Part shown: in pieces, positions 1 to 5,166 of the stretch | How the letters are laid out: each line of letters starts with the position of its first letter | Position numbering within the stretch: position 1 is the stretch's first letter | NCBI GenBank assembly: GCA_002399445.1 | Contig: DHDR01000016.1 | Span: 4,855-10,020, forward strand | Direction: 5' to 3' | DNA length: 5,166 nt | From: Ruminococcaceae bacterium UBA4871 | GTDB taxonomy: Bacteria > Bacillota > Clostridia > Oscillospirales > Acutalibacteraceae | Position numbers and translations under genes: made by a program | Notes under the pieces: model-generated | What the model was told of the DNA's origin: nothing | Seen by the model: the letters and a program-made list of their open reading frames with translations, nothing else | The model's database searches: none

Positions 1-702
1 AAATGCTACACAGTTTTCAATAATGAAATCCATAAACGAAAAATAGGGTTTTAATTCTTCTTCCGCCGTACATCTCAGCAGAATGGGAACCAGCTTTGCC
101 TGTCCCTCCAAAACCCGAGCGGTCTTTTCCTTTCGTTCAACACGCAGAAGGACGACCGCCCAGCTCTCTGCCTGCAAATTGATATGAAACTGGGGTGCAT
201 TACCTTCCAGTTCATCTTCGGTTACCCGCCCGGTGATCAGCCTAATCAGAAACTGTTCCCGCATTGCCGGCAGGCTTTCCTCATAGTGCCTTTTCAGCAC
301 TTCCACATTGCGTCTTTCCGCGACTTCATAGTCTATCTGCATTTTGATTTTTTTAAGCGTTTCTGTCAGTTCATCTGCATCAACCGGCTTTAAAATATAC
401 TCTGCCGCATTTATTTTGATGGCCTGCTGTGCATATTCAAATTCATCAAAGCCTGAAAAGATAATCAGTTTAACGGCGGGCATAGTTTCGTGCAGTTTTT
501 CCCCAAGCTGCAATCCGTCCATAAACGGCATCTTAATATCCGTCATCACCACATCCGGATGAAGGCGCTCTGCTCTTTCCAAAGCATCAAGCCCGTTTTC
601 CGCAGAACCAACGATGGAAAAGCCGATTGTTTTCCAGTCGATTTTTCTGATAATCGCTTCACGGGCCTGTTCCTCATCATCCGCAATCAGAATCCGGTAC
701 AT
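1..702 (-). CDS. YesN/AraC-type response regulator, receiver domain and linker (3' end off the window)
   Basis: The minus strand is open from an ATG at 702 to the left edge: 234 codons, no stop. The N-terminus is a CheY-like receiver domain (about residues 1-120), with acidic residues D8 and D9, phospho-acceptor D55 in VVMTDIKMP, the switch serine S83 in FSGFDEFEYA and the conserved lysine K105 in YILKPVD. The SGFDEFEYAQQAI pattern is typical of YesN-type regulators, which normally run to about 350-540 residues and end in an AraC-type helix-turn-helix. That end would lie off the window, so DNA binding is inferred. Residues 120-234 form a charged linker and a weakly conserved middle region. 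The start is fixed by GAGAGGAG seven bases upstream. The gene follows mglC after a terminator and has its own -10 element, so it can be expressed separately. These regulators usually pair with a membrane histidine kinase, which may lie further left. Receiver identity is firm; the link to sugar uptake is inferred from position. Confidence 0.9.
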   Translation of the reverse strand, partial: MYRILIADDEEQAREAIIRKIDWKTIGFSIVGSAENGLDALERAERLHPDVVMTDIKMPFMDGLQLGEKLHETMPAVKLIIFSGFDEFEYAQQAIKINAAEYILKPVDADELTETLKKIKMQIDYEVAERRNVEVLKRHYEESLPAMREQFLIRLITGRVTEDELEGNAPQFHINLQAESWAVVLLRVERKEKTARVLEGQAKLVPILLRCTAEEELKPYFSFMDFIIENCVAF

Positions 703-709
703 TTTACAG

Positions 710-717
710 CTCCTCTC
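710..717 (-). promoter_or_regulatory. Ribosome binding site of the response regulator
   Basis: The minus strand reads GAGAGGAG, seven bases before the ATG at 702. It fixes the start of the response regulator, whose next residues MYRILIADDE are the normal beginning of a receiver domain. Confidence 0.8.
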
Positions 718-731
718 AAAATATTAATTAA

Positions 732-760
732 ATTATATCAAATTAAAAAAATAAATCCAG
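732..760 (-). promoter_or_regulatory. Candidate promoter of the response regulator
   Basis: A perfect TATAAT lies on the minus strand at 732-737, about 30 bases before the start codon, which would give a short leader of roughly 23 bases. The -35 region is weak: CTGGAT at 755-760 with a 17-base spacer, or TGGATT with 16. The spacer contains a run of seven T. It sits just after the mgl terminator, where an independent promoter is expected. A poor -35 suggests an activator may be needed, which is inference. Confidence 0.45.
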
Positions 761-782
761 ATAATTATCGTGTATATTGTCC

Positions 783-826
783 AAAAAATTGTCCGGTTCA
801 TGACATCTGACCGTCACGGACCGGAC
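783..826 (-). terminator. Intrinsic terminator at the end of the mglBAC operon
   Basis: Two 14-base arms (791-804 and 813-826) surround an 8-base loop. Read as minus-strand RNA, the seven outer pairs GUCCGGU/ACCGGAC are perfect. Then come one C-A mismatch, a C-G pair, a G-U pair and four more perfect pairs. The hairpin is followed by AA and six U (783-788). It lies 46 bases past the mglC stop and before the response regulator promoter. The mismatch may allow some readthrough into the regulator gene. Confidence 0.8.
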
Positions 827-871
827 TGATTAAGGGGGAAAAACTTTATGGAATAGAAGTAAATGTCACGA

Positions 872-2104
872 TCAGTGCCACAGGACTTTCTTGTATTTAG
901 AGAGGTCAATGGCAACAGCAACCGCAATGATAATGCCTTTGATAACCTGCTGCCACATTGGGCTGACATTGATAAATTCCAAGCCATACTGGATAACCGT
1001 GAAAATCAGAACGCCGACTACAATTCCACCGACTTTTCCGATACCACCTGCCAAGGAAACACCGCCCACACAGCACGCTGCAATTGCATCCAATTCGTAG
1101 CCGTTGCCATATTGGTTGGTGGCGCCGGCCGTACGAGCTGCTTCCAAAACACCGCCAAAGCCATACAAAACACCAGCCAAAATGAAAATTCCCATCAGTG
1201 TTCTGAAAACGTTGACGCCGGATACTCTGGCTGCCTCCATATTACCGCCGATTGCATAAATATTTTTGCCAAATACAGTCTTATTCAAAACAAACCACAT
1301 GATAATGGTTATTGCAATCGCAATGGGAATCAAAATGGAAACTTTGTTGAAAATCTTTGTTTGTGCCAGTGCTGTGAAATCATCACGTACACCGCCGATC
1401 GGCTGCGATTTGTTCGGAGGTGTGTCAAAGTACAGGGAACATACACCGAAAATGATAACCTGTGTCGCCAGCGTTGCAATAAACGGATGCATGTTCCACT
1501 TTGCAACAAGGACACCATTCAAGGCACCAAACAGTCCGCAAATCGCAATGGCAATCAGGATTGGAATGATAATCGGGAGCTGCGGAAGATTGGGAAAGAA
1601 ACGGTTGGCATAAGTTGGAGTCTGCAGCATAGAGGTGCAGATTACCGCCGCCAAACCAACCATGCGGCCGGCTGAAAGATCCGTTCCTGCAATCAGCAGC
1701 GTCATACAAATGCCAAGAGCAATGATCAGCTTGATTGAGGACTGGGCCAGAATGTCAAACACGACATCCCACTGCATAAAGTTCGGCTGAATACTAATAA
1801 TGATAATTACCAAAATGAACAGTGAAAAAATCAATGCATATTTCAAGAAAAAGCTTTTTGCTTTTGAACCGGTAAACTGTACTTCTCCGCCAAGGTGCTT
1901 GCGGTCCATGTACTGAGATATGCCGTAAAAAATGATGACACCACCTAGAATGACAAGGAACCAGGGAAGGTCATACATCTGCTTTTTAACGTAAAAGGCA
2001 TATCGCATGAAGATGCCCAAAATGGTAAGGACTGCACCGCCGATCATAAAAATAATGCCAAATCTCTGCCGTGAAATTGATTTTTCCTTGCTCACTATAT
2101 TCAT
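872..2104 (-). CDS. mglC: Galactose/methyl-galactoside ABC transporter permease MglC
   Basis: A 410-residue membrane protein of the BPD_transp_2 family (as in MglC, RbsC, XylH), forming the sugar channel as a dimer in the cytoplasmic membrane. Hydrophobic segments lie near residues 16-35, 46-63, 88-106, 118-138, 146-160, 178-200, 207-224, 255-274, 302-320, 340-372 and 385-400. Family landmarks that resemble E. coli MglC are GTDLSAGR (140-147), HPFIATLAT (206-214), the ATPase-contact loop GGNMEAARVSGVNV (286-299), YELDAIAACCVGGVSLAGG (336-354) and the tail WQQVIKG (384-390). E. coli MglC is about 336 residues and aligns from about residue 80, so this protein has some 75 extra N-terminal residues with two predicted membrane segments. 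The ATG at 2104 is chosen because it starts one base after the mglA stop with GGA seven bases upstream inside mglA. An in-frame ATG at 2128 would add eight residues but has no visible ribosome binding site. Permease assignment is firm; exact start is moderate. Confidence 0.93.
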   Translation of the reverse strand: MNIVSKEKSISRQRFGIIFMIGGAVLTILGIFMRYAFYVKKQMYDLPWFLVILGGVIIFYGISQYMDRKHLGGEVQFTGSKAKSFFLKYALIFSLFILVIIIISIQPNFMQWDVVFDILAQSSIKLIIALGICMTLLIAGTDLSAGRMVGLAAVICTSMLQTPTYANRFFPNLPQLPIIIPILIAIAICGLFGALNGVLVAKWNMHPFIATLATQVIIFGVCSLYFDTPPNKSQPIGGVRDDFTALAQTKIFNKVSILIPIAIAITIIMWFVLNKTVFGKNIYAIGGNMEAARVSGVNVFRTLMGIFILAGVLYGFGGVLEAARTAGATNQYGNGYELDAIAACCVGGVSLAGGIGKVGGIVVGVLIFTVIQYGLEFINVSPMWQQVIKGIIIAVAVAIDLSKYKKVLWH

Positions 2105-2105
2105 C

Positions 2106-3623
2106 TCACTTTCCACTTGCTTTTTCATCTATATGTTGGGTCGCCAAACGCATGATAGATACCTGATCGGCCTCACTGCTGTTCAAAATTCCTGTCAGCC
2201 GACCTTCACACATCACCAAAATGCGGTCCGCCATGCCAAGAAGTTCGGGCATCTCCGAAGAAATCATAATAATAGATTTTCCTCTGTGAATCAGTTTCAG
2301 CATAATGGTATAAATTTCATACTTTGCGCCCACATCAATTCCGCGGGTCGGTTCATCCAGAATCAGGATATCCGGCTGCGTCAGCAGCCAACGTGCAATC
2401 AGTACTTTCTGCTGGTTGCCGCCGGAAAGATTCTCCATCTCTGTACTCAGCGACGGTGTCTTCACCTTCAGTTCCCTGCTCATGTGCTCCGCAGCTTTTA
2501 CCCGCTCAGTCTCGTTCAGGACCCCATGATTCGCAAAATGCTTCTGGCTTGCAATGACTGTATTCTCTAAGACAGAAAGGTGGCCAAATACTCCAGAAGC
2601 ACGCCGCTCCTCTGTAAGCAAAGCCAAGCCATTTCGTTTGGCATCATCTGTGCAGTGGATATCAATTGCTTTCCCATCCTTAATAATAGTTCCGGATGCA
2701 ATCTCCCGCAGGCCAAAAATCGACTCGACCAGTTCTGTTCTTTGGGCACCAACCAGCCCACCAATGCCAAGGATCTCTCCTTTATGTAAATCAAATGAAA
2801 TATGCTGAAAAGAACGCGGCGATGCCGAACAGAAATCCTTGATTTCCAATACCGTTTGTGTACCGGGGCTATAATCTTTGTGCGGAAACCGGTCTGTCAG
2901 TTCACGCCCCACCATTTTATTAATGATTTCATCCGTTGTCAGTTCCGCAGCAGGCCATGAACCGACGTATTCACCATCACGCATAATGGTAACCTGGTCA
3001 CATATCTGCAGGATTTCCTCCATTTTGTGAGAGATGTAGATGACTGAACAGCCCTGCCGCTGAAGCTTTTTGATGATTTTAAATAGATGTTCTGTTTCAT
3101 TATTGGTCAGTGATGAGGTCGGTTCATCCATAATAATAATTTTTGCATGGTAACTGATTGCTTTCGCAATTTCGACCAATTGCAAATTAGACGGTGACAA
3201 GTCTCCGGAAAGTGTCTCCGGATTGACGTCCAAGTCAATTTCCTGAAAAATCTCACGCGTTTTTCGAATCATCGTTTTTTTGTCAACGATAGCACCGTGC
3301 TTCAGAAACCTGCCAAGCCAAAATGATTCCCAAACTGGCCGGAAACGGATTGGATGGAGTTCCTGATGGATCATGGATACGCCGAGATCCAATGCCTGTT
3401 TTGTCGAAGTTATATCTATGTTTTCTCCGTCCAGAATGATTTCGCCGGAATCCTTATGATAAATTCCAAAAAGGCATTTCATTAAGGTAGACTTTCCTGC
3501 ACCGTTTTCTCCGACAAGTGCATGCACACTGCCGCGCTTCACTTTCAGGCTCACATCATCCAACGCTTTTACACCGGGAAACGATTTGTTGATATGGTTC
3601 ATTTCCAGCACATATTCTCCCAT
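2106..3623 (-). CDS. mglA: Galactose/methyl-galactoside ABC transporter ATP-binding protein MglA
   Basis: A 505-residue double ATPase, close to the 506 of E. coli MglA, that powers the importer from the cytoplasmic side of MglC. The first half has Walker A GENGAGKST (38-46), Q-loop Q87, a degenerate signature LSPSN (142-146), Walker B with IIIMDEPTS (162-170, catalytic E167) and H199. The second half has a degenerate Walker A GLVGAQRTE (289-297, arginine in place of lysine), TEERR (337-341), a full signature LSGGNQQK (399-406) and Walker B ILILDEPTRG (419-428), followed by RGIDVGAK. Serine stands where the second H-loop histidine would be. One competent and one degenerate site is normal for this sugar family. 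The FDLHKGEILGI and RWLLTQP stretches closely resemble E. coli MglA rather than RbsA, supporting galactose specificity. The ATG at 3623 is chosen for the strong ribosome binding site seven bases upstream and the match to family length; the in-frame ATG at 3677 would add 18 unlikely residues. Confidence 0.95.
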   Translation of the reverse strand: MGEYVLEMNHINKSFPGVKALDDVSLKVKRGSVHALVGENGAGKSTLMKCLFGIYHKDSGEIILDGENIDITSTKQALDLGVSMIHQELHPIRFRPVWESFWLGRFLKHGAIVDKKTMIRKTREIFQEIDLDVNPETLSGDLSPSNLQLVEIAKAISYHAKIIIMDEPTSSLTNNETEHLFKIIKKLQRQGCSVIYISHKMEEILQICDQVTIMRDGEYVGSWPAAELTTDEIINKMVGRELTDRFPHKDYSPGTQTVLEIKDFCSASPRSFQHISFDLHKGEILGIGGLVGAQRTELVESIFGLREIASGTIIKDGKAIDIHCTDDAKRNGLALLTEERRASGVFGHLSVLENTVIASQKHFANHGVLNETERVKAAEHMSRELKVKTPSLSTEMENLSGGNQQKVLIARWLLTQPDILILDEPTRGIDVGAKYEIYTIMLKLIHRGKSIIMISSEMPELLGMADRILVMCEGRLTGILNSSEADQVSIMRLATQHIDEKASGK

Positions 3624-3630
3624 GTCATCA

Positions 3631-3639
3631 CTCCTCCTT
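3631..3639 (-). promoter_or_regulatory. Ribosome binding site of mglA
   Basis: The minus strand reads AAGGAGGAG, seven bases before the ATG at 3623, a near-perfect match to the anti-Shine-Dalgarno sequence. It decides between this start and the in-frame upstream ATG at 3677, where no comparable site is seen. Confidence 0.85.
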
Positions 3640-3655
3640 GCATTTCCGAATACAG

Positions 3656-3693
3656 ACAGGGAGAAATTCGTTTCCATCTGCTTTTCTCTCTGT
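3656..3693 (-). promoter_or_regulatory. Possible intercistronic hairpin between mglB and mglA
   Basis: On the minus strand ACAGAGAGAAA (3683-3693) can pair with TTTCTCCCTGT (3656-3666), giving ten of eleven pairs with one A-C mismatch across a 16-base loop. No T run follows, so it is not a terminator. Operons that need more binding protein than ATPase often carry a hairpin here that protects the upstream message. That role is inferred, and the stem is weak enough to be chance. Confidence 0.3.
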
Positions 3694-3724
3694 TCATGGG
3701 AAAATTTTTGCGGCCTTTTAAATT

Positions 3725-4783
3725 TTATTTCATGAATTTTTGATAATTATCCTGCGTAACTTTGACATAATCAATCCAGACGTATTTTCCATTGGTAATG
3801 GGGTAGCCGATTGTATCTTTATTGATTGGTTTTCCCTGTGCTGCCGCGGCAGCAATGTTAACAGCCGCTTTGCCTTGGTTGGCTGCATCATTCAGGACAG
3901 TTCCAAACATAGAGCCTTCCTTCATGGCCTGCATACCTGCCGCGGTTGCATCAACGCCAACAACCGGAATGTACTTGGATTTATTCCCCTTGTTGTATCC
4001 ATGTGCTTTTAAAGCTTCAATCGCACCCAACGCCATGTCATCATTATTTGCCAAAACTGCTTCAATTTTATCAATGCCCTTGGAAGTAATAAAATTATTC
4101 ATCAGATCGGTTGCTTTTGCCTTATCCCAATAGGCCGTATCTGCCCCCAGTTTATCAACTTTCAGGCCCGCCTTCTGAATTGCTTCAATGGAGTATTTAG
4201 TACGCAGAGTTGCATCCTGATGGCCTGGCTCACCCTGCAGCATGACATACTGTATTTTCCCATCACCGTTTTTATCTGCAGCTTTGTTTTTCTTAAAGTA
4301 GTCGGCAATTTCTTCTCCCTGCAAAGTACCGGACTGTTCTGCCTTGGCACCCACATACCAGGTCTTATCATATTTCTGCATTACATTTGCTTCCGGTTCA
4401 CGGTTCAGGAAAACAATCGGCAGATTTTTTTCTTTTGCTTTTTTCAAAATGGATTCTGCTGCAGTGCGGTCCACCGGATTGACAGCAAGCGCATTCACGC
4501 CCTTTGTGATAAAAGTGTCCACCTGTTCATTCTGTGTCGGCTGTTTATTTTGTGAATCCACAATATCCAGCGTAATGTTTTTGGCCTTTGCCTGCGCAGT
4601 CATGTTGTTGCGCACACCTGTCATAAAGGTATCGTCAAATTTGTAGACACAAACACCAACTGCCACATCTGCCGCATTTGTCCCGCCGGAGCCGCCTGAA
4701 CCAGCTGAGGAAGTGCTGCCACAACCTGTTGCTGTAATGCCAACCATAATTGCTGCCGAAATCAAAGCCACTGCTTTTTTCAT
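3725..4783 (-). CDS. mglB: Galactose/glucose-binding lipoprotein MglB of the ABC importer
   Basis: A 352-residue substrate-binding lipoprotein (periplasmic-binding protein fold, family with MglB, RbsB). The signal peptide MKKAVALISAAIMVGITATG ends at a lipobox-like ATGC, with lipid-modified C21, followed by a flexible Ser/Gly linker (22-37). By comparison with E. coli MglB from memory, the sugar contacts are all present: D51 and F53 (KFDDTF), N127 (FLNREP), H188, D190 and R194 (EPGHQDATLR), W219 (DTAYWD), N247 (LANNDD), D278 (VGVDA) and N298 (TVLNDA). The calcium loop D170-N172-D174-K176-Q178 and partner E241 are also kept. This supports D-galactose, D-glucose or methyl-galactoside as ligand rather than ribose or xylose. 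The ATG at 4783 is chosen because it gives a proper signal peptide and has AGGGAAG six bases upstream; the in-frame ATG at 4870 adds 29 residues that spoil the signal peptide. It is first in the operon, as usual for the most abundant component. Confidence 0.96.
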   Translation of the reverse strand: MKKAVALISAAIMVGITATGCGSTSSAGSGGSGGTNAADVAVGVCVYKFDDTFMTGVRNNMTAQAKAKNITLDIVDSQNKQPTQNEQVDTFITKGVNALAVNPVDRTAAESILKKAKEKNLPIVFLNREPEANVMQKYDKTWYVGAKAEQSGTLQGEEIADYFKKNKAADKNGDGKIQYVMLQGEPGHQDATLRTKYSIEAIQKAGLKVDKLGADTAYWDKAKATDLMNNFITSKGIDKIEAVLANNDDMALGAIEALKAHGYNKGNKSKYIPVVGVDATAAGMQAMKEGSMFGTVLNDAANQGKAAVNIAAAAAQGKPINKDTIGYPITNGKYVWIDYVKVTQDNYQKFMK

Positions 4784-4789
4784 AAAATT

Positions 4790-4796
4790 CTTCCCT
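4790..4796 (-). promoter_or_regulatory. Ribosome binding site of mglB
   Basis: The minus strand reads AGGGAAG, six bases before the ATG at 4783. Together with the lipoprotein signal peptide beginning MKKAVALI it fixes the mglB start over the in-frame ATG at 4870. Confidence 0.7.
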
Positions 4797-4836
4797 GCTT
4801 TCTGTTTTAAATTTTGAATACTGTAAGCTGTTTGTG

Positions 4837-4851
4837 TAATTATGATAATTA
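4837..4851. repeat. 15-bp AT-rich palindrome in the mglB leader
   Basis: TAATTAT-G-ATAATTA is a perfect 7-1-7 inverted repeat, 54 bases upstream of the mglB start. Its layout is like a Fur-family operator but the half-site agrees only partly with known boxes. The surrounding DNA is very AT-rich, so chance is a real alternative. Confidence 0.35.
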
Positions 4852-4916
4852 TTGCAATCAGCCTATGCATTTCTTGTATATAATTATATTATAAAGATCC
4901 TTGTAAATTAATATAA

Positions 4917-4962
4917 AAATCTATGCAATTATATGGAATTTCTTCGCTTTTTACATAGATTT
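4917..4962. repeat. 9-bp inverted repeat flanking the putative mglB promoter
   Basis: AAATCTATG (4917-4925) and CATAGATTT (4954-4962) are perfect reverse complements separated by 28 bases, with two further matching positions inside each arm after one mismatch. The candidate -10 (4928-4933) lies just inside one arm and the candidate -35 touches the other. It could be a paired operator for a dimeric regulator, or a hairpin if transcription begins further upstream. Confidence 0.5.
4928..4955 (-). promoter_or_regulatory. Candidate mglB operon promoter
   Basis: A perfect TATAAT lies on the minus strand at 4928-4933. The best -35 is TGTAAA (4950-4955) with a 16-base spacer, matching only three of six consensus bases. 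Transcription would start near 4921 and leave a leader of about 138 bases. Two further overlapping TATAAT copies at 4883-4893 lack a good -35. I saw no clear catabolite repressor (cre) site beside this promoter. A weak -35 inside an inverted repeat suggests activator control, which is inference. Confidence 0.4.
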
Positions 4963-4971
4963 CTGAAGCCT

Positions 4972-4981
4972 TGTCCGGACA
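4972..4981. promoter_or_regulatory. Perfect palindrome TGTCCGGACA, possible operator
   Basis: A perfect 10-bp palindrome lies about 20-50 bases upstream of the candidate mglB -35 and -10, a position suited to an activator. It stands out as GC-containing within AT-rich DNA. The eight bases TTGTCCGG also occur at 789-796, upstream of the response regulator. The binding protein is unknown. Confidence 0.3.
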
Positions 4982-5007
4982 CTGCATCACCGTTATTAAA
5001 TTTTATC

Positions 5008-5039
5008 AAAAAAATGAGCTGTGCACGGTTGCACAGCTC
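5008..5039 (-). terminator. Strong intrinsic terminator of the gene upstream of mglB
   Basis: Arms 5016-5025 and 5030-5039 form a perfect 10-bp stem (GAGCTGTGCA/TGCACAGCTC) with a four-base loop. On the minus strand it is followed by A and then seven T (5008-5014). It lies 39 bases after the stop of the partial gene at the right edge and separates it from the mgl operon. Read on the plus strand the hairpin is followed by only five T after a six-base gap, so it acts mainly on minus-strand transcripts. Confidence 0.9.
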
Positions 5040-5078
5040 CTAGCGTTTTTATATGAATGAAAGAATCATTTACCATGC

Positions 5079-5166
5079 TCATTTGATGACTTCACGTTTG
5101 GCACCAATTGGACTGCTGTCAGCGTTAGTTTCCATAACATCTTTTGTGTAGTGGTATAGTGAACTT
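5079..5166 (-). CDS. C-terminal end of an unidentified gene (5' end off the window)
   Basis: The minus strand is open from the right edge to a TGA at 5079-5081, giving 28 codons that end in SSPIGAKREVIK. I prefer this frame because most of its codons begin with a purine, as in real genes, and because a strong terminator follows 39 bases later. A second frame is also open to a stop close by but its translation looks less protein-like. I do not recognise the protein from this fragment and assign no function. It runs in the same direction as mglB but is separated from it by the terminator. Confidence 0.55.
   Translation of the reverse strand, partial: SSLYHYTKDVMETNADSSPIGAKREVIK

Noticed and set aside
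184..810. Three overlapping plus-strand open frames opposite the response regulator
   Set aside because: The minus strand encodes a receiver domain with all its key residues, so these are shadows.
863..1675. Long plus-strand open frame (270 codons) opposite mglC
   Set aside because: It is antisense to a clear permease. Its translation is rich in N, Q, C and H with no family pattern, as expected from a shadow of a membrane protein gene.
2007..2570. Plus-strand open frame of 187 codons opposite the mglC start and mglA end
   Set aside because: It is antisense to two well-supported genes and its translation shows no recognisable domain.
3624..3677. 18-residue N-terminal extension of MglA from the ATG at 3677
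   Set aside because: The ATG at 3623 has a near-perfect ribosome binding site and gives the family's usual length.
4784..4870. 29-residue N-terminal extension of MglB from the ATG at 4870
   Set aside because: It lacks a good ribosome binding site and would put a second hydrophobic stretch before the true lipoprotein signal peptide.
4784..4920. Riboswitch or other structured leader upstream of mglB
   Set aside because: The leader is almost entirely AT-rich. I see no conserved riboswitch core and no terminator or anti-terminator pair before mglB.
5040..5056. Catabolite repressor (cre) like sequence around AAAACGCTAGG on the minus strand
   Set aside because: About 11 of 14 consensus positions match but key symmetric bases are missing, and it lies before a terminator rather than at a promoter.

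Overview
The window carries a galactose/methyl-galactoside (Mgl-type) ABC importer operon on the minus strand, followed on the same strand by a YesN-type response regulator. The source looks like a low-to-moderate-GC Gram-positive bacterium, most likely a Clostridia/Firmicutes member. I infer this from the lipoprotein form of the binding protein, the strong AGGAGG-like ribosome binding sites, the AT-rich spacers, the YesN-like regulator next to a sugar importer, and codon use. The genus cannot be named from this sequence alone.

Layout in the direction of transcription (right to left): the last 28 codons of an unidentified gene end at 5079 and are followed by a strong intrinsic terminator (5008-5039). 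A spacer of about 225 bases then leads to mglB. It is AT-rich and holds a likely -10 element inside a 9-bp inverted repeat, a perfect 10-bp palindrome and a 15-bp AT-rich palindrome. mglB (3725-4783) encodes the sugar-binding lipoprotein, mglA (2106-3623) the double ATPase and mglC (872-2104) the permease. mglB and mglA are 101 bases apart, with a possible hairpin between them. mglA and mglC are one base apart and probably translationally coupled. An intrinsic terminator (783-826) closes the operon. The response regulator starts at 702 behind its own -10 element and runs off the left edge before its expected C-terminal DNA-binding domain.

How it works together: MglB, anchored outside the membrane, captures galactose, glucose or a methyl-galactoside. 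MglC forms the membrane channel and MglA hydrolyses ATP to drive uptake. The adjacent regulator is a candidate sugar-responsive controller, but its target cannot be proven here. The sugar-contact and calcium-site residues of MglB that I could align from memory to the E. coli protein are all kept, so substrate class is well supported.

I see no mobile element, CRISPR array, tRNA, rRNA or clearly new system. The points worth a second look are the regulatory repeats upstream of mglB, sequence shared between the two intergenic regions, the N-terminally extended permease, and small departures from family motifs in MglA.
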